From the NCBI GenBank assembly GCA_023053575.1, contig JAKZAP010000010.1, positions 21,326,628 to 21,390,627 of the forward strand: 64,000 nucleotides of DNA, written 5' to 3'. Position numbers and translations under genes: made by a program. Positions within the stretch are counted from its first letter, which is position 1, and every line of letters starts with the position of its first letter. This DNA comes from Branchinecta lynchi (lineage: Eukaryota > Arthropoda > Branchiopoda > Anostraca > Branchinectidae). The notes beneath the pieces are model-generated. The model had not been told where the DNA came from. It was given only the letters and a program-made list of their open reading frames with translations, and searched no databases. This document shows positions 53,563 to 64,000 of this stretch, piece after piece.

Positions 53563-56500
53563 TAGACCTACGTTGCCCGGGCAACGTGAAGTGTTGCGGC
53601 AACCTTTGTCCGGCTTCGCCGGCTAAAGTGTTGCGAGAGCAACACTTTGGTTTTGTTTCTTCGCTGTCGGTTAAATGCTGAAATTGTCAACTTATCGAAG
53701 CTTTTAAAACGGTATGTTCTAAAAACAATAATCACATAATCAAAAGATGTTCTTTAGCGTTGTAAAACCAACAACAAAACAATATCGGAAGAAAGCTATC
53801 CGTAACGTTTCAGGATTAAAATACCATAGATGACACTATTAATTATTACAAAACTACCTTATTGTTTTACATTACCGTATCGTTTGTACCCGTTGCGTAA
53901 ACAGTTAATCCTAGGTTATAGCGATAGACCATCGATACAAACTTTCTTACTGTCATATTTACAGAAATCGAACACAATGTGCACCAATTTTCAAAAATGT
54001 CTAGCCCCTCGTGCTTACTTACAAGTCCCTCTCCCGTGATTGACATCAAATTCACCGGAAACAAATAATGGATACACCAGCTATCAAAAGTTGCAAACCC
54101 CTCATCGCTGAAGATGATTATAGCATAAAAGCCGATTATTACTTACAAGTCCCATGCATGTCTTACAATTGGGAACAAAATTGTTCTTACCATCGAATAC
54201 ACCTGAGACAAATAACAGGTATACCAACTAGCAAAAGCTGCAAACTCCTCGTTGCCGAACATGATTATGAGCTAACAGTCGACTGTTGCTTACAGTCGAC
54301 TGTTGCTTACAAGTCCCTTACATGTCTCACAACTGGTATCGCCTATTTTTGGTTTCAGTGTGTACTTACTCCTAAAGTTGTCAACCCCCTGAAACTTTCA
54401 AACTGGTTTATCTCATGAAGGATTTTTGTTCAAAAAAATGGATGGCATATATTTTGATAAGCTCTTCAAGGGCTATCGATTGCCCTAACCACAACAAAAG
54501 CATATCGGAAAAAGGGACTAAATTGACTTTGCAGTCAGTTGAACTTTATCCTTTTCAATCGTAGACATCGTGACGGATGAAAACTTGGAATAATATCCTA
54601 TATAATCCAGTTGGTATTATAAAGCTATGCGTAACTTTTTAGGATTAAAATACCATAGATGACACTATTAATTATTACGAAACTACCTTGTTTTACATTA
54701 CAGTATCGTTTGTACCCGTTGCGTTAACAGTAAATCCTAGGTTACAGCGATAGACCAACGATACAAACTTTCTTACCGTCAGATCTATATAAATCGAATA
54801 CAATTTGCAACAATTTGCACAAAATTCTAGCCCCTTGTGCACCGATTCTACTGACAAGTCCCTTTCCCGTGATAGACATCAAGTTCACCGGATAAAAATA
54901 ATGGGTACACCGACTAGCAAAAGTTGCAAACCCATAATCGCTGAAGATTTGTGTAGCATAACAGCCGATTATTACTTAAAAGTCCCTTGCAAGTTTTACA
55001 TTTGGGAACCAAATTGTTCATCAAATGACAGGTACGCCAACTAGCGAGAGCTGCAAACCCCTCATTGCCGAAGATGATTATGAGCTAATAGTCACCTGTC
55101 GCGTACAAGTCCCCTAAAAGTCTCACAATTGGTATCGCCTATTTTTGGTTTCAGTGTGTATCTTACTACTGAAGTTGTCAACCCCTTGAAACTTTCAAAC
55201 TGGTGTATCTCATAAAGGAATTTTTTTTACCAAAAAATGGATGTCATATACTTTGATCAGCTCATCAGCGGCTATCGATTGCCGTCGAAGTCGAACTTTA
55301 TCCTTTTCAATCGTAGATATCGTGACGGATGAAAACTTGGAACAATATCTTATATAATCTAGTTGATATTATAAAGCTATCCGTAACTTTTCAGGATTAA
55401 AATACCATAGATGACAATATTAATTATTACAAAATTACCTTATTGTTTTACATTACCGTATCGTTTGTACCCGTTGCGTAAACAGTTAATCCTAGGTTAT
55501 AGCGATAGACCATCGATACAAACTTTCTTACTGTCATATTTACAGAAATCGAATACAATGTGCACCAATTTTCAAAAATTTCTAGCCCCTCGTGAACCGA
55601 TTCTTACTTACAAGTCCGTCTCCCGTGATTGACATCAAATTCACCGGAAACAAATAATGGATATACCAGCTATCAAAAGTTGCAAGCCCCTCATCGCTGA
55701 AGATGATTATAGCATAGGCTTTTTAAACGGGATGTTCTAAAAAAATTAATCATATGATCAAAAGGTATTCTTCAGCGTTGTAAAAACAACAACAAAATAA
55801 TATAGGAAGAAGGGACTAAATTAACTTTGCAGTCAATTGTACTTTATCCTTTTCAATCGGAGACATCGTGACTTATATAATCTAGTTGGTAATAGAAAGC
55901 TATCCGTAACTTTTCAGGATTAAAATACCATAGATGACACTATTAATTATTATGAAACTACCTCATTGCTTTACATTTTCGTTTGTATCCGTTGTGTAAA
56001 CAGTTAATCCTCGGTTACATTGATAGACCATCGACACAAACTTTCTTACCGTCAGATTTATAGAAATCGAATACAATGTGCACCCATTTGCAAAAATTCC
56101 TAACCCCTCGTGAACCGATTCCTACTTACAAGTCCCTCTCCCGTGATATACATTAAGTTAACCGGAAACAAATAATGGGTACACCAGCTAGCAAAAGCTG
56201 CAAACCCATCATCGCAGAAGATGATTGTAGCATAACAGCCGATTATTACTTACAAGTCCCTTGCATATCTTACCATTGGGAACCAAATTGTTCTTATCAT
56301 CGAATACACCGGAAAGAAATAACAGGTATACCAACTAGCAAAAGCTGCAAACCCCTCATTACCGAAGATGATTATGGGCTAACAGTCGACTGTTGCTTAA
56401 AAGTCCCCTATATGCATCATAACTGGTATCGCCTATTTTTGGTTTCAATGTACCTTACTATGAAGTTGTCAACCCCTTTGAAATTTTCAAACTGGTGTAT

Positions 56501-57351
56501 CTCATGAAGGAATTTTTGTACCAAAAAATGGATGACATATACTTTGATCAGCCCATCAATGGCTATCGATTGCCGTCGAAAAAAAAATTCTACCTGTCTT
56601 AGTTCAAAAGTTGACTTTTTTGCCGTAGGCCAACTTTCTAACGTCACGACTTAGAAAGGAGCAAAGGATAAGCTCTAGTTTCTTTAGCAATGAGAGAACT
56701 TTTAAAGTTTAAGAGGCACATCTGATACCGTTACTCTACCACAAACCAAAGTGCAAAAAAAAAAAAATATAAACTCAGCTGAAATCGTCGCAGACATAGA
56801 CAGAAACAATAGATGGCAGCACTTTCGGACCCGTGGGAAAAAGCCACTTTTTTGTCTCTGTAGATTTTTCTATTTATCACTCAAAGAAGATATGTTGGCT
56901 GTGGGGCCGGGTAACTGCCGCATATATTTAACACTTATAGATTTTAGTCCATCTTCAATTTGAAACTGGTGCCTGCCTGCTTGCGTGCTAGAACGGAGCT
57001 TTCCACTCGAAAGCAGAAACATCTTTTGATGAAACGAAAGGTTCGCTACACAACTTCAGATAGTCCTCTCTGACATAGGCTATACAACTCCACTTCACTT
57101 CGCAAACCGTAGGCTCTGGCTCGATGACAAGCAAAAACCATCCTTATTGGCCCCAGGCAAGAGTTCTACGGAGCTTTCCAAAATGTAATGTCATATTCGT
57201 CAATCCGGCCTAAGGTCCACACTTTCCGTAAAAACCGCACAGGTTAGACCCTTCTCAGTTACCAGGAATAAAATGAAATCGGAGTCATAGGAAAAAAAAA
57301 AAAAAAAAAAAAAAAAACGAGGACAAAACCAAAGTGTTGCTCTCGCAACAC
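53563..57351. mobile_element. 3.8-kb TIR element (family G) made of nested tandem repeats
   Basis: A perfect 29-bp inverted repeat begins GTGTTGCGAGAGCAACACTT (53628-53656) and is repeated inverted at 57323-57351. The left end also has three small hairpins, including the palindrome ACGTTGCCCGGGCAACGT (53570-53587). The interior is a higher-order repeat: AGGATTAAAATACCATAGAT recurs at 53812, 54641, 55393 and 55916. No transposase is visible. The insertion separates GACGTATATGCAAA from AATTATGATGTG, which are contiguous in the paralogous empty site at 51598-51625. Confidence 0.85.
54068..56507 (+). repeat. Repeated short open frames inside element G
   Basis: Each higher-order unit contains a frame of up to ~115 codons built of ~47-residue repeats: SKSCKPLIAEDDYSITADYY, LQVPC-SY-WE-NCSYHR, then TGIPTSKSCKP again. 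Open in copies at 54068-54418, 54805-55044 and 56175-56507. Cysteines are conserved across units. Could be a peptide or simply a repeat with a unit divisible by three; I do not call a gene. Confidence 0.45.
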
Positions 57352-58470
57352 AATTATGATGTGTCAGTGTAGGCTGTGCGATCGGGGTCTGTATATAGTG
57401 TTCGAGGACTGGAACTTCTGACCGGATTTTCGGCATCATCATCAATTCCATATGGAAAGGTTGAGATTTTTTCAACTTGATGAGGAAAGCGCAAACATTC
57501 TGACCCGGAAATCCTGATGGTGTGTTCACACTGCTACAAGTTGGAGCCGTATGAGTGACGGTTTGCTGATATGTGGTTGTGCTCCAGTTACGGTTAGATA
57601 GGCGTTCTCGTTTATAGCCGCGTCTCATGAAGTTAGAGCGTAATCTCGCTTTTAAGCACAAACCGCAGTAAGGAAGAAGCCTCGTACAAATGAAAGTAGG
57701 GCGATAACCTGAAATCGAAATTATTAGTTAGGTTAATTTTGATTTTAAATTTAATGTTGATATAAAGCCGCCTGTGTATTAGGCGAAACTAGAGGTCGAA
57801 TATTGACCGTAAAAGGTAGGCGTTTTGGACAAGATCGAAGGTGTCGCTGGATCCCAAACGGGATCGTTGAACCATAGGCTACGTCTTGGCAGAGATTCTG
57901 TCCCTTAATTTCGCCCGAACTATTCATTTGCGAAAACTAGAATTGGTCGAAAGCTACAACATGGTCGATAGGCAGAAGTAACTTTAAACCGATTTTTGGA
58001 GAAACTGTTTTCCCGCATGGAAAATCAGAACCGTCGACTCGATGTGCGCATATTACAGCATAGACCGTGATTATAAACCGTAGTACGCTCTTAAACTGAT
58101 ACGTCCTTCAGCTCAAACTGATACGTCAGCTGAGTTTTATTTCTTGCCCCTCTTGACAGGAGCCCTACTCAGGCCCAAGCCAGAAAAGCGAACCTGTCAT
58201 TTAATTAGTCAGTAATCAAGATGGTTGGATCCGTTTAATGTAGTCAAATTCGTCAAATTTCGTTTCTAACTGTCTATGAATTTTTGTCGAACTACGACTA
58301 TCCGAACCCTGGGAAGGAGGCCCGAAATTTGTCTCCCCCCCCCCTTCCGTAAGGTTTACCAAAAGGGACAACGCGCCTTTGAAGACTAGATGAAAATAAT
58401 AGTAAGGGTATAACTAAATACAGTAGGATAGGGACCGTACCCAAATTGTTTGTATGAACTGAAAGATAAA
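57352..58470. other. No gene recognised
   Basis: 57352-57385 continues repeat F. The rest has no supported feature. Confidence 0.3.
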
Positions 58471-58473
58471 AGT

Positions 58474-58547
58474 GCTACTCAGGCGGGATTTGAACCCACA
58501 ACCTTTGCTTTACAATGTCACTGTTCTACCACTGAGCTATATTTGTG
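58474..58547 (-). pseudogene. tRNA-like sequence (degenerate tRNA or SINE head)
   Basis: On minus, a perfect A box TAGCTCAGTGGT (58539-58528) and a near-perfect B box GGTTCAAATCC (58496-58486) have normal spacing, and the T arm GTGGG/CCCGC pairs. The acceptor and anticodon stems do not pair, so it is not a working tRNA. A TGT anticodon position is suggested but unreliable. Confidence 0.65.
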
Positions 58548-58559
58548 CATTGCTTAATT

Positions 58560-59325
58560 GGGGTTTCCGAAGCAGGCTATAAGAACAGCGATTCCTTCGA
58601 TGGCGAATCCATCTAAGCAGATCACATCCCCATGTCACGAGATTGGATAGTATTTCGTAAACATGGAATGTTACACAGGACTTTTACCGTGACCAATAGA
58701 CCAAAAGTGATTTTTATTAAATTTTTCTGGATGGAGAAACTCTCGGAAAATGTGGGTGTAATTACGGATTTTGCAGGCGAACTAAAGTTACGTGTGTTCG
58801 AACTAACGGGATCCCGTAGTAATTGCGATTCAGTGCAATTGTAGACATTCCTCAAATTGATATAGGGCAAGTTCTGTCAGTCCGTTATAACATTTTAGGT
58901 TATAGAAATTAAACACTTGTGCCATGGAATTTATTTCTCCGTTCGAAGGTAGCGAAACCATTTATATTTTCATTGGATGACGTGTGTTAAATACAATTGA
59001 TAAAATCAAAATTTTTGGGTTCAACTGATCTTTTTCTGCCTGTTCGTTGTTGATTCGAAAGAATTGTTTCGCCTTACGCTTTGGAGTCCATCCAATTTTG
59101 CAAGTAGGTTCGAAATGTCTCGTTCACTCCGAAATTTCCCTTCTTCCACTTTACTAACTAAGCTCTTGATGACTAACTCTTCTTGCCGATGCGCTCCCAA
59201 AGGTCGCCGTGATTGGTTAACACAAGATTTAGTTGTTGAGATGATTCGCTAGTACTACGTTTTCTCGTTGTTCCCGAGGATCACTGGCGTTTGGAATCCT
59301 ATATAGTATAACGATCAGTTTTTTA
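58560..59325. other. No gene recognised
   Basis: A 70-codon plus-strand frame at 58632-58844 has no domain or splice support. Confidence 0.3.
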
Positions 59326-59329
59326 CAGC

Positions 59330-59660
59330 GTATGTAAGTAGGCTAAGTACAGCGTATGTAAGTATGGCGCCGATGGCGCGCCACCTGCCCGGTGAAAAAT
59401 TTGTATCCTGCTTAGTAGTATGGTAGTAGTACGAAAACGTTGCATGTAAGACTATGTAAAAGCAAAGAATACTATCATTTAATGTGCCTCTGACTGGTCC
59501 AATCTTATGTAGTAGTATCCAGTAGCATCCTGTCTTGCGATAGTAGCATCCGGTCTTTCTAATAGTAGCATATAGTAGTATGCAGTAACACGGTAGCCTT
59601 GAAGTAGAAGCATATAGTAGCATCGTTAGTACTGCATGCTACTTTTTCGTACTATTTCAT
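59330..59660. repeat. AGTAG/CATAGTAG low-complexity repeat
   Basis: Degenerate TAGTAGCATATAGTAGTATG-type words over about 330 bp. Confidence 0.6.
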
Positions 59661-59939
59661 AGTACTATTTGAGGTAAACTTTTCATCGGGTGACGAGGCA
59701 GTAAAGGTTGCGTAAACCCATCAGCGCTCAGGTCATTTAATCCCAGAAATAAGATTTTGTGTATGTATCCTCTGATAGAAGATCAGCTCGTACACCTGTG
59801 ATTTTCGTTTTCTAATTTTTTTTTTCTCTCGTTTGGTCTATTAGTCATGTGTTTTTTTTCGCGTCTTTACTCTAGAAATGAAATAATGCAAACAAATAGG
59901 CCATTGGTCGCTACAGGGTTCCAACTATACACTTTACAT

Positions 59940-61620
59940 CTTAAAGTTTGTATGGCACCTGCAGCTCCGCTCTGCCGTATACCGATCACTTTTCGGTGGG
60001 TCGGTCGGTCGCTGCACTCATCTCGAGTTAGGGCACTTCCAGATGTGCTAGGAGGATGAAACTTGGTAGGCATGTTAGGGTCTTCACCAAACTAACTTGG
60101 AAATTTTCATTTTCCTGATCCTGCCACCATGAGGGGAGTGGAGGTAGAGGAATCCGGAATATTGACGTGTGTATAACTTTTGGACGGGGTAAGGTACAAT
60201 TTTAATGGCAAATATAAATAAACCTGGTGTTTCTTAAAAGCACCAGACATGCCAGTGGCATAAAAAACGACGCTTCACTAGTTCTGATGGGTTTGTAAAA
60301 ATTATTAATACAATTCTAGCCTAAACAGTTGTAAAGAAAAAACAAACGAACAACTATCACGCATCAACACTAAAAGTTAAGGACAACACGAGAATTTACG
60401 ACAACAGACATATGACTAAAGAAAAAATGAAAAATAAAAAAGGTTTGCGACATGGGTCTGATCTTCCTCAGAGCACGAACAAAAATGAATCTATTAAATC
60501 AGACATAAGAAATATAATTGCTAGATAACATAAATCTTCTTAGAGCTCTTTTAAATACTTTCCTGTCTTCGGAATCGAATCGGGGAATCGAATCTTAATG
60601 AATCTTCCTGTATCAGATGTCACACTTCAAGTCCGGAATGGATCAGGTTACTTTGGGGGAAGCGCTGGAGGAGGGGGGGGGGAATCGGGTGACATGTTCT
60701 TGGTGGGAAGAACAAGCACAAGCCCTAATATAGGGTTGACAAGACCGGACCGGATCCGAGCACTGTGGGGGGAGTTGGAAGGAGGGTTCTGGAATTCCAT
60801 TAATCCCGAGTTAAGATGCTTACACATGTGCTAGAACGATGAAACTTTGCAGGCATATCAGAGACCCGACCAAAATAACTAGGAAATAGCCAATTCCCCC
60901 ATCCGACCACCGTGGGGGAGTGGAGAGAGGGAGAAACCGGAATATTGACGAATTTAAAACTTGTGACCGGGGAATCGGATGTTAATGAAACTTGATATTT
61001 GGAAATACCTCGTGTCTCAGATGTCACACTTCAAGTCCGGAATGGATCCGGTGACTTTGGGGGAGAGTTGGAGGGGGGAACCGGATATCGTTTGATTTTG
61101 TTCAGAGTGGTCGGATCGGGATGAAACTTGATGAGAAGAACAAGCACAAGCCCTAAAGAGATAGTTGACAAGACCGGAATGGATCCAAGTACTGTAGGGG
61201 GGGGGGGGGAATGGGGGTTCCGGTGATCCCGAGTTAAGATGCTTACACATGTGCTTGGACGATGAAACTTCGAAGGCGTATCAGGGACTCAACAATTTTA
61301 ACTCGAGAACAGTCGTTTCTCTAATTTGCCGACCGTGAGGGGGGGGGGGGGGTAATCTGGAATCTTGAGAAATGTCCAACTTTTGAACGGGTGATCGGAT
61401 CTTAATGAAACTTGATATTCGGAAAGAACTCAATGTCTCAGATGTCCGATTTCAAGTGCGGACATTATCCGATCAATGAGGGGGAGTCGGGAAGGGGGGG
61501 GGGATTTGTGACACGCTTAGAGTGTAGCGATTGGGATGACACTTGGTTGGAAGAACAAGCGTAGCCTAACATTAGAGACTTGACAAGATTGTCTTAGAAA
61601 TTGTCACTTCCAGAACCGAA
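59940..61620 (+). repeat. Family A repeat array, forward orientation
   Basis: Starts with TATGGCACCTGCAG and GGTCGGTCGGTCGC at 59950-60010, then TAGGAGGATGAAACTTGG and repeated CGGATC/GGGGG units. About 370 bp of unrelated sequence (60235-60595) interrupts it. Confidence 0.7.
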
Positions 61621-62520
61621 CATCCCTTAAAGTACTCATCTTAACCGCAACTTACAAACAATGCTTTTAAGCAAAAACTGAATTTTCATGATCCCCGTGA
61701 CCCCATGATCATTTTTGCCTTAAGTGTTATGCCTAGAAGTGACTTTCTGTAGCACCCTTAACCAAAAAATAAAAAAATACTTTGACCAAACAATAGCATA
61801 ATCATTTAGGTCCCAGGATCATTTTTGCCTCTAGGGTTTTGATTACAGATGAATTTCTAGCGCCCTTAAAATGCGAATCATCATATCCAAGTCCAAATAT
61901 TTTTTTTTTTTTTTTTTTTTATCAAACGATACATTCTCGCGATTCCCAAAGGTCCATCGTCATTCTTATGAAGAGTTTTGCTTAAAATTGATCAGAACAA
62001 ACCTAGGAATTCGCAAATTCTACTTTCATCCTTCCACCAAGCCTCTTATGGCACCAGCTTTTGTTTGGCGCACGGATTGTCGAAGGAGTTTTCACTCTTA
62101 CTACTTCTGTTGGAAGGGTATTCCTACAGTCCACCGTTCTGTTTTGGGTCGAAAGTCTTTAGATTAGGTTCTTAGTAAATCTCCAGCAACTCAGCTTGAA
62201 ATCAATTATGGACTGTGGTGAGAAAATACTTCCGTTATGACCTTTTTGAGTGTTTATCCTTGAAAAGTTTCGTTATAATCGTTTTAAGTGCTATGTTTCA
62301 CGACAATATAACATTTAAATAGGTATATCTCATATCGTTTAACAAGCCTGTTATCAGGGTCTAGGCGAGACCCCCCGAACACCCCCCCCCCCGGTGCCAA
62401 ACAAACTCTGACCAAAACCCCCCAGTACCAGAATCCGCCCGGTGCCCCCCCCCCCCATATCCTTTACATTTAATACGAATCCAGAACATTTAACATTCAC
62501 AGAACATTCGAACTTGACCT
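61621..62520. other. No gene recognised
   Basis: GATCATTTTTGCCT recurs at 61708 and 61818. Poly-T at 61900-61920. C-runs at 62380-62456. Confidence 0.3.
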
Positions 62521-62524
62521 GTAC

Positions 62525-62668
62525 TTTGACCCAAAGAGTCATCGTGCCAGATTTGAAAAAGAATATGTCAACCCTGTTGAAAGTTATCGTGCTAACAGAC
62601 GAACGGACGGACAACTTTTGCGATGTCATAGGTATCCCTACACTTACGTTTTGAGATCCCAAAAACTA
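62525..62668 (-). mobile_element. Family B head fragment (copy 8)
   Basis: GACCCAAAGAGTCATC, AGTTATCGTGCTAACAGACG, ACTTTTGCGATGTCATAGGT and TTTTGAGATCCCAAAA are the family B left end in reverse. Confidence 0.75.
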
Positions 62669-62669
62669 A

Positions 62670-63245
62670 CGGCACCTGACTGCAGCTTCCTCGCCAAGAA
62701 GGGAAAGGAATTCGGAAAGAATTTGTTTGGGGGGGGGGGGGGGGGTCGTTACATTGATTGGCACGGGTTTTGATTTGATCTTTCACTTTCAACACCTCAG
62801 TGACAACAGCTTAAGGTGAATGCGTTTGTTTGTTCACTTCAGCAATTCTGTCACCATCAGCCTTCACCTCCGCTTTACACTCCCCTCTCTTGTTTATCTT
62901 TGTTATGCCTGCGCTTAACGCATTCAAAACTTCGAACACATCCTGCCCCTTTGTGCACGCACAAGCTTATTTTTACACTTGTTACTGAAAACTGCTCTTG
63001 TCCTACTCTTGTGTGTCCGTCAGTAGGTACATGAGCTAATCTGGGTACCCAGCTAATCCCTTGTACTATCCGTGGCGTATGGATTATTTAGGACTAGGAT
63101 TCTTTTGGGATAGTCTTTTTTTATGCGGGGTTTATTCTACCGGGGGGGGGGGGGTACCGGGTTTTCTTTTAGCCGGGGGGGGGGGGGGGGTTAGCCGGAA
63201 CCCCTGCTATCAAACTTCTCACAATGTAGGCCTATCAGCCGATTT
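62670..63245. other. No gene recognised
   Basis: Contains G-runs at 62730-62746 and 63141-63190. No coding signal. Confidence 0.3.
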
Positions 63246-63249
63246 ATTT

Positions 63250-63460
63250 ATATGGCACTTGCAGCCTGTTACTCAAGTAACATGACGGTTTATTTTCCGT
63301 CGGTTCACTGATCGCGAGTTAGTGTAGCTACTTCCAGATGGGCGAGGACGATAAAACTTGTCAGGTGTGCTAGGGGCATGGCCAGATTGACTTAGACATC
63401 GTCACTTCCCGGATCCGATCATGCAGGGGAATAGACGGAGAGGCAATGTTACAAGTAGAT
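63250..63460 (+). repeat. Family A start, partial copy
   Basis: TATATGGCACTTGCAG at 63249, a TTTTCCGTCGGTTC block, GATCGCGAGTTAGTG, and GGACGATAAAACTTGTCAGG. Confidence 0.6.
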
Positions 63461-64000
63461 AGTAAGCTAGACAGCAGTAAGTATTAAATTTTCTTCCCCA
63501 AACCCTGGCCAAGAAATGGCTTAACCTGGGGCTAAATACAAATTATGCCAATGTTAGCTTGCCTCCACCCTATTTCAGCGAGTCGTTCCGATTCTCGATT
63601 GACTTCGTTAATGCGTTTTCGAGGCTAGGAAACAAATTTCTATCGATCGCTTCTTCCTTCGATTCCTAAATTAGGTGATTATCTCAAGTTTCCTTGAACA
63701 TATATAGTTCGATTATTCCTAATAAGCAGTGGAGGCTAAACGCTAATTCTCTAATTGTGTTCAAGCTTAAGACGACTGAGTATGTGATGTTAAAGAAATT
63801 TGTATCTAGCAGGCATTTAAATTTTCCGTCTACATGATGCTACATTAGATATTAAAAAAATAAAAATAAAAAAATAATAGATTATCACGAGTGGCAAGGT
63901 GGAGTTCAGAGCAGTTACAAGCCCTTCAGATGTTCCTTGATCAAGTGGGATACAAAGTAGTGAGTTAATATAATAAATGAGTTTTATTGTGTTGCGAGAG
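63461..64000. other. No gene; last 12 bases match element G terminus
   Basis: GTGTTGCGAGAG at 63989-64000 equals the first 12 bases of the element G inverted repeat. The remainder is unassigned AT-rich sequence. Confidence 0.4.

Noticed and set aside
57200..57661. 153-codon minus-strand open frame
   Set aside because: It crosses the poly-A/poly-T tract and the end of element G, so it cannot be one ancestral protein; no domain seen.
58632..58844. 70-codon plus-strand frame
   Set aside because: No domain, no splice sites and no repeat conservation; could be chance.
1..64000. CRISPR arrays, bacterial operons, riboswitches, rRNA
   Set aside because: None seen; the tandem repeats are satellites and minisatellites without unique spacers, and all splice and TE signatures are eukaryotic.

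Overview
Bilaterian animal nuclear DNA, AT-rich and dominated by transposable elements. There are no bacterial or organellar genes. The window contains short exons bounded by GT-AG splice sites, two near-complete non-LTR retrotransposons, Penelope-like debris and many terminal-inverted-repeat (TIR) elements. The host lineage cannot be narrowed further from sequence alone.

Host genes. (1) Six short exons on the minus strand (24823-24898, 22557-22629, 20941-21018, 20636-20696, 16388-16507, 5547-5693) join with compatible phases into 185 codons of a cysteine-containing extracellular protein with three N-glycosylation sequons. The pattern resembles an IL-17-receptor-type ectodomain; the exon chain is well supported, the family call is tentative. 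Its C-terminal exons would lie left of the window. (2) The first coding exon of a NOS1AP/CAPON orthologue is on the plus strand at 50751-50900; its remaining exons must lie to the right. (3) A weaker two-exon candidate is at 9954-10426 (+).

Mobile elements, left to right. 1-5030: family A, a G/C-run-rich array with ~283-bp tandem units ending in a perfect hairpin, plus a Penelope-like GIY-YIG fragment. 5340-5480: a palindrome carrying a hammerhead-ribozyme motif, repeated near 33.7 and 47.4 kb. 6.6-9.4 kb: several small TIR elements. 10.59-14.53 kb: a full-length LINE with ORF1 (zinc knuckles) and ORF2 (endonuclease and reverse transcriptase), inserted inside a TTAA-flanked element (family D). 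26.2-26.85 kb: a 24-bp minisatellite. 27.0-27.45 kb: a hAT transposase remnant. 28.68-29.07 and 46.73-47.16 kb: hAT-type TIR elements with perfect 8-bp target duplications. 31.46-31.78 kb: an element with a 10-bp duplication. 31.9-49.6 kb: seven copies (an eighth lies at 62.5 kb) of family B, with palindromic GGGATCCC ends and ~137-bp internal repeats. 37.26-41.77 kb: a second LINE split by two insertions, one of which contains a third. 53.57-57.35 kb: a 3.8-kb TIR element (family G) built of nested tandem repeats, with a paralogous empty site at 51.6 kb. 59.9-63.5 kb: family A again. The last 12 bases match the family G terminus.

Most other open frames are by-products of repeats whose unit length is a multiple of three. 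Host exons are tiny islands in the repeats, so automatic annotation based on long open frames would miss both host genes.
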